A stretch of 64,000 bases of DNA from Gaertneriomyces semiglobifer (Eukaryota; Chytridiomycota; Chytridiomycetes; Spizellomycetales; Spizellomycetaceae), in NCBI GenBank assembly GCA_025558075.1, contig JAHLKF010000023.1, forward strand, positions 62,001-126,000. Direction: 5' to 3'. Shown piece after piece: positions 59,651 to 64,000 of this stretch (its first letter is position 1; the number at the start of each line of letters is the position of its first letter). A program made the position numbers and the translations under genes. Under the pieces are notes generated by a model, which saw only the letters and a list, made by a program, of their open reading frames with translations, was not told the DNA's origin and ran no database searches.

Positions 59651-60781
59651 TCAATGAAAGTGTCCTATTTCTCCACCAAACCACGACTCGACCATTTCCA
59701 ACGCCCCAAAGCACGCCAACATGCCCGCAAAAAACGCTGTCGTAGCAATATTTTTGCCAGCAAACTTGATCGCCATTGGCTGCAACTCGTGAATGGATAT
59801 GCATGCCATGATCCCTCCCACCGCCGCAAGACACCTACTCAGCAGTGCTTTCGAAAGATAGGAATACAGTAGCGCGCCGCCCACAACAACTCCTATCGGT
59901 TCCGCTAGACCATTTAACATAGTCCACCAGAGAACACTCCACGTGTTCCCCGTTGCTGCGTACAGTGGAATCGCAACCGCCATGCCTTCTGGTATGTTGT
60001 GGAGGAGAATGGCGGCGCACAGTTGCATGCCCAGTCGAGGGTCTGATAGTCCAGAAAGGTATACACCTAGGCCTTCCGGCAGGTTATGTAACGTTAGAGC
60101 CAAAAATGTTATGAGCGATGTTCGGAACAGTTCCCGCTTCTTTTTATCATCGACGCTTGTAGCTGCCGCCACGACTTCGGCATTCGCAGAGGACTTGCCG
60201 TCGCCTCTAGTCCCCTTCTCGTGATTTGCATCCTGAGAAACGTTGGATTCCGGGGTTGTTACTGGAGACACGGGTGGACTATCATGGTCGTGACCGTCTT
60301 CACCCGGCAATATGATTTCTTCCAATACGCCAAACGCAGCCACGCCGCCAAAGAACCACAACATGGTTTCCCGGGTTTTGATTTCCTCAACCGCTTCCGG
60401 GATAAGATCAAAGCACGTAATATACAGCATCACTCCTGCGCTGAATGCTTGTAGTACACCCATGAGTTTGGCGGTTGATGGTGTGGAAGGATCTGCTCCT
60501 GTCGCTCGCGCAAGGATGACGACCACGAGGCCTCCGAGAAACGTGCCCATTGACGCGACAAGCGCCATTAAGAAAGCAATCATATGCTTGTCGAGGAGGA
60601 GCGCAAATATGCTCGGTGGTAGGAATGGTTTTAGAAGTAAGAAGAAGGATGCGCCAGGAACATTGCATGATGCGTCCATATCCTTGCTGTTGCAAAGAGC
60701 GTTGCTCGCTGCGTTGAGGAGGTGTTGATGATCGTGAACTTCATGGTGAACACCGGAATGTCCATGGTGATCGGGATGCAT
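59651..60781 (-). CDS. ZIP-family zinc transporter (GufA/ZupT type)
   Basis: Single exon, 376 residues. The His-rich N terminus (DHHGHSGVHHEVHDHQH) is a likely metal-binding or sensor stretch. About eight hydrophobic segments follow. The cytosolic loop between segments 3 and 4 contains EDGHDHDSPP. The paired signatures are LTLHNLPEGLGVYLSGLS and LLHNIPEGMAVAIPLY, forming the binuclear metal centre of ZIP proteins. The architecture is closest to the ZupT/ZIP11 branch. It would bring zinc or related divalent metals into the cytosol from outside or from an organelle. No signal peptide is evident. Confidence 0.93.
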   Translation of the reverse strand: MHPDHHGHSGVHHEVHDHQHLLNAASNALCNSKDMDASCNVPGASFFLLLKPFLPPSIFALLLDKHMIAFLMALVASMGTFLGGLVVVILARATGADPSTPSTAKLMGVLQAFSAGVMLYITCFDLIPEAVEEIKTRETMLWFFGGVAAFGVLEEIILPGEDGHDHDSPPVSPVTTPESNVSQDANHEKGTRGDGKSSANAEVVAAATSVDDKKKRELFRTSLITFLALTLHNLPEGLGVYLSGLSDPRLGMQLCAAILLHNIPEGMAVAIPLYAATGNTWSVLWWTMLNGLAEPIGVVVGGALLYSYLSKALLSRCLAAVGGIMACISIHELQPMAIKFAGKNIATTAFFAGMLACFGALEMVESWFGGEIGHFH

Positions 60782-61643
60782 AGCAAATGCTTTCCAACTC
60801 TGTAGCCCTGCTTCAATGCAATGTTCTCTTAATGTTTATTGCCCAGGATAAGTCGCAAATGACCGACTTTGCGTTTCGCGCAAACCGAATCCTGTTTACC
60901 GCGTTACATGACTGTGCCTTTATATATGCATGACTGTGCCATTGAGGAATCGTTTGCGCTTTGGCCACAGTTCAAATTCAAATTCAACACGACGATGGGA
61001 TGGGCGTGACCGGCGCAATGGCGTGCCCAAAGGAACCTAGCTTAGCTGGGAAAGGAGCGATGAAGGCCTTGCGTGATGCTATTAGGCAAAGTCGATCGTT
61101 CTCGAGAGTTATCTACATCCACAGACCAGTTTCACCAGCCAGTCACGAACAATGCATCCGCAGTCTGAGATCCAGTCGGACCATCCCTCATACATCATCC
61201 AAAAAATGATGAGAGCCGGTGCATGACCAGGGGTGCATATTCAAGAATCTCCTACGCTTCGTAGCTTGTAAGATAAACACAAAATTCCTAATACTACACC
61301 ACCTCTCCCCTCAAGAGATCAACAAGTGTCGCCATTGGTCGTCGTCCTCTGTGACATCGCTGTGTGCCAACAGGGTTAACGCAATCACACGGCTCTGTCT
61401 TCAGTCTGTCACCACCATTCAGAAAACAGGGCCGGTAATAAAGTCAAATCTAGCATCGCCAAATGGCAGATGAGCCGTCCATTGCGCCGACAACCTCGTA
61501 CCATCCAGTAGGCTAGGATGTTATGCTTCGCAGGTGCCACGCCTTTGAATGTCCCATTGACCTTGGCTCGCTCTGGTTTTCTCGCCGTGGCACGAAGTCA
61601 TTGTCTTCTACCCAACTTCGGTCTCAAAGGTGCAGATGATACC
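60782..61643. other. Intergenic interval
   Basis: Between the start of the ZIP gene and the end of the leftward Sen15 gene. An 82-codon frame at 60961-61209 has only a TTG start and is not called. Nothing else seen. Confidence 0.45.
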
Positions 61644-62225
61644 TTACTCTTGAGCGCTTTTGTCTGCCTCAGGTGGGACCAGTCCCTTATGCACCTTGTA
61701 ATAAACCACAGTGGAGTCTGATGCCACAATTCCCAGCACAATCGCATCGTGACCTTTCACAACAGAGAAGATTGTTGAAACACTGGCCACTGACCACGTA
61801 TCCGTCTCAGACATTGGGATGATGAGACTCTCTTCGTCCTATACGGAGAAAATAGTTGGAATCGCTGCGAATTGGGGTTGTAAGCAAAGATTTGGGCGAA
61901 CGTGCCTCTGGCTCCTCTTTTGCGAACAGTACAACTTTGCTGAGGTCTTCAATGTATCGTGGTTGTGCCGTCGACCATTCCTTGGCTGTGACCCGAAATA
62001 ACAGAAACAGCTCTCAGTAACGCACTAGTAGCGTATATTGCTTAGCATAATCGAATCGATACCTAGGAGCAAGTCCAAATAGATCTGGAAAGTCAGTGCC
62101 AGTGGTACATTACGGGCGGCAGCTGGCAGCGAGGTTGCAAATTGCGGAAACTATCGTTTCCCAGAGGTTAGAACATCGTGGGCTCATCACGAAAACGTAC
62201 GTCTTACCAGCGGATGTCGTTCCAT
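61644..62225 (-). CDS. SEN15: tRNA-splicing endonuclease subunit Sen15
   Basis: Four small exons (62225-62208, 62150-62063, 61985-61933, 61838-61644) total 354 nt, 117 residues, phases exact at each junction. ALTFQIYLDLLLAKEW is the first core helix region. The last exon holds EESLIIPMSETDTWSV and the strongly conserved VLGIVASDSTVVYYKVHKGLVPP signature. Sen15 is a structural subunit of the tetramer with Sen2, Sen34 and Sen54 that cuts introns from pre-tRNAs. It has no catalytic residues, as expected. Exon 1 is only 18 nt (MERHPL). No long open frame marks it, so it is easily missed. Confidence 0.92.
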
Positions 62226-62425
62226 CTACAGCTAACTAACATTCACCGAAATGCGGAAATCGTGCGCGGGGAAATGATACTCTTCGGGCTTGGTTCGAAT
62301 CCTGCAGCCTCGATACTCCCGGAAATCCTATCCTAATAATTGTCACGCATGTCGTCGTTCTTTGATCCGAGAGTTCTGTCAAAAAGCTAACGCGACCAGG
62401 TTGAATAACTTTTAACCCAAGCGTA

Positions 62426-62739
62426 ATGCATCCCTCGACGACTTCCGACGTCCTTCAAGAGTTGTTCCAAGGTAAGGCTACACATTTTACACCAGTTCAA
62501 AGCAAAGGTGTGATCATCTCACTGCCTGGTATGCAATAGAGACCTATGGCGACATCGAAAAATCGCTGCGAAGAACCGCCCTGTCTCTGGACGAGGACGA
62601 GTGGATGTTCGCGAAGCCACGCATGACAGTCCAACCTGATGTAGTGTTAAGACCAAAGGAGACCATGACGATTAAGGAACAAGCACGAAAAGGCCGAGCA
62701 ATCAAGGCAGAGATCGAACGATGGCTGAGAAGTAAATGA
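62426..62739 (+). CDS. Small conserved-looking protein of unknown function
   Basis: Two exons (62426-62471, 62540-62739) encode 81 residues. The start is MHPSTTSDVLQELFQ; it continues ETYGDIEKSLRRTALSLDE and then a Pro-rich WMFAKPRMTVQPD segment. The end is a basic amphipathic helix (TIKEQARKGRAIKAEIERWL). The helical, charged character and clean splice suggest a real small structural subunit. I do not recognise the family. It is divergent from Sen15 with 200 bp between starts. Confidence 0.6.
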
Positions 62740-62876
62740 AAACAGATTCACCCGTGGTCACAGCAAGCCAGCAAGAACATCTCATGTCGGTCACCTGAAT
62801 CTGCTGAGGGACGTAGAGACAGATATATTTACGTGAAGAATCTCGCGTTCTAGGAACACATCGATGTACCACAAAC

Positions 62877-63750
62877 TTAGTTCTTAGCCTGAATGATCTG
62901 TAAGAACTCCTGGTCTTTGAGACTGGCGCCTCCGACCAAGAAGCCGTCAATGTCAACTTCTTTCTGCAACTCAGGCGCGCTCTTTGCGCCAACGCTTCCT
63001 CCGTACAAAATTCTGGTAGCATCAGCAACCTCCTGTGAGACGTTCTTCGCGAGCCAGCCACGGATGTCCTTGTGAGTGTCTTGTGCGATCTGCGGAGTGG
63101 CGACCTTTCCAGTTCCAATAGCCCAAACGGGCTCGTATGCAACGACGACGTTCTTCCAGTCGGCGGGTTGGAGGTACTTGGCAATGGCTTGCAACTGACC
63201 GAAGACGACTTCATTGGTCTTTCCACTTTCGCGCTCTGATTCCTGTTCTCCAACGCATGCGATCACGCTAAGGCCAGCTTTGACAGCAGCAGCAACCTTC
63301 TTGCCAATAAGATCTGAAGATTCACCAAAGATGGTGCGACGCTCAGAGTGACCAATAATGGTCCACTTGATGTCCAGATCCTTGAGCATCTCGGTGGAAA
63401 CTTCGCCAGTGAAGGCACCCTTTTGCTCAGTGTAGATGTTCTGAGCAGAGACGCCGACCTTAGCATCAAGGGCGCTACGCACGATGGACAGGTAGGGAGC
63501 AGGTGGCGCAATGACAACCTCTGTACGTACAGCGTTGCATTAGAGGGCGTTGAGAAAGAAACAGATACCCTTACTATACGCACCAACATTGTCGGACCAT
63601 TTGCCTTCATTCAAAGCCTTGACAATGGTGTCGGCCAGCTGCTTAGAGCCATTCATCTTCCAGTTTCCACCGACCTATACCACGCCACAATCAGATCGCG
63701 GACATCTGCTGCAACACGTTGCTTTCACGTACCAAGAATTTGCGACCCAT
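62877..63750 (-). CDS. TPI1: Triosephosphate isomerase
   Basis: Three exons, starting ATG at 63750 (MGRKFL, exon of 18 nt) and joined to VGGNWKMNGSKQLAD, which carries the substrate-binding Asn and Lys. Then come VIAPPAPYLSIVR, WTIIGHSERR with the catalytic His, VAYEPVWAIGTGK with the catalytic Glu and the flexible loop, and RILYGGSVGAKSAPEL. The enzyme interconverts dihydroxyacetone phosphate and glyceraldehyde-3-phosphate in glycolysis. The C-terminal exon has strong codon bias. Length fits the roughly 250-residue family. Confidence 0.98.
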
Positions 63751-64000
63751 TTTAGCTGTTGGTTATAGTCTAAGAAGAGGTCAAGAGGATGAAATATTCG
63801 TTGATTCAGCTTCGTTGAAACAGTTATCTGCCGTGCACTCGACTTGAGGAACTGGACAACGATCCGAGTACATCCGGTTGTAGCGATACAATTGGTTATT
63901 GATTACACAATCGCCTTATGGATTGGCAACAGTGTTGGCCGTCGAACCGTCGCGGATGACGAAGGCAGCAACGTTCAAGAAAGGTTCCAGTTGTTGCGGT
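63751..64000. other. Upstream region of TPI1 to window edge
   Basis: Presumed TPI1 promoter; nothing further recognised in the last 250 bp. Confidence 0.4.

Noticed and set aside
62290..62304. GGTTCGAATCC, a perfect tRNA B box
   Set aside because: The flanking bases do not pair into a five-bp T stem and no matching acceptor strand was found within 80 nt upstream.

Overview
The window is nuclear DNA from a fungus. Genes are intron-rich: most introns are 55-100 nt with GT..AG ends. There are two eukaryotic tRNA genes and no operons. Products include fungal or fungal-type families: a Tpa1/Ofd1 dihydroxylase, a DUF2421/FUSC-type membrane protein, a fungal-length Tom7 and a septin. A BTG/Tob-domain gene and a stefin-type cystatin, both uncommon in yeasts and moulds, point (as inference) to an early-diverging, chytrid-like lineage. 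Gene models were built by joining exons at GT..AG sites. Where coding lengths were added up, the total came out divisible by three, which supports the joins.

Layout. 1-8 kb: a 2-oxoglutarate oxygenase, a secreted single-pass Q/P-rich protein, a chromo/zinc-finger protein whose frame needs an unusual splice, tRNA-Ala(TGC), two different roughly 150-bp duplications, and an orphan gene with a PD-(D/E)XK-like motif. 8-16 kb: three orphan multi-pass membrane proteins and a 64-68 bp minisatellite. 16-18 kb: almost empty. 18-32 kb: Tpa1/Ofd1, a NIMA-type kinase, an acidic nuclear-type protein, a septin, an HDDC2-type HD phosphohydrolase, Tom7, Pex3 and a GPKOW/Spp2 splicing factor.

32-46 kb: S-adenosylmethionine synthetase with two upstream TCACGTG sites, tRNA-Ser(AGA), GDP-mannose pyrophosphorylase, a cystatin, fructose-1,6-bisphosphatase, a SCOC-like coiled-coil protein, ribosomal protein uL14 (RPL23), mitochondrial ribosome recycling factor and RuvB-like 2. 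46-64 kb: an SRPK kinase, an ArfGAP, gamma-glutamyltransferase, the large FUSC-like protein, BTG/Tob, a ZIP zinc transporter, the tRNA-splicing endonuclease subunit Sen15 (four small exons), a short unknown protein and triosephosphate isomerase.

Most genes are housekeeping and unrelated to their neighbours. Several pairs are divergent with short shared promoters (Tom7/PEX3, GPKOW/SAM synthetase, MPG1/cystatin, SCOC/RPL23, RVB2/SRPK, Sen15/small protein). I found no gene cluster with a shared pathway and no CRISPR-like or defence-like system. The most unusual items are the orphan PD-(D/E)XK-like gene with its nearby duplications, the frame-broken chromo/GATA-like/zinc-ribbon gene, the BTG/Tob gene, and odd splicing (an ATG-only coding exon, a GC-AG intron, stopless 66-nt introns).
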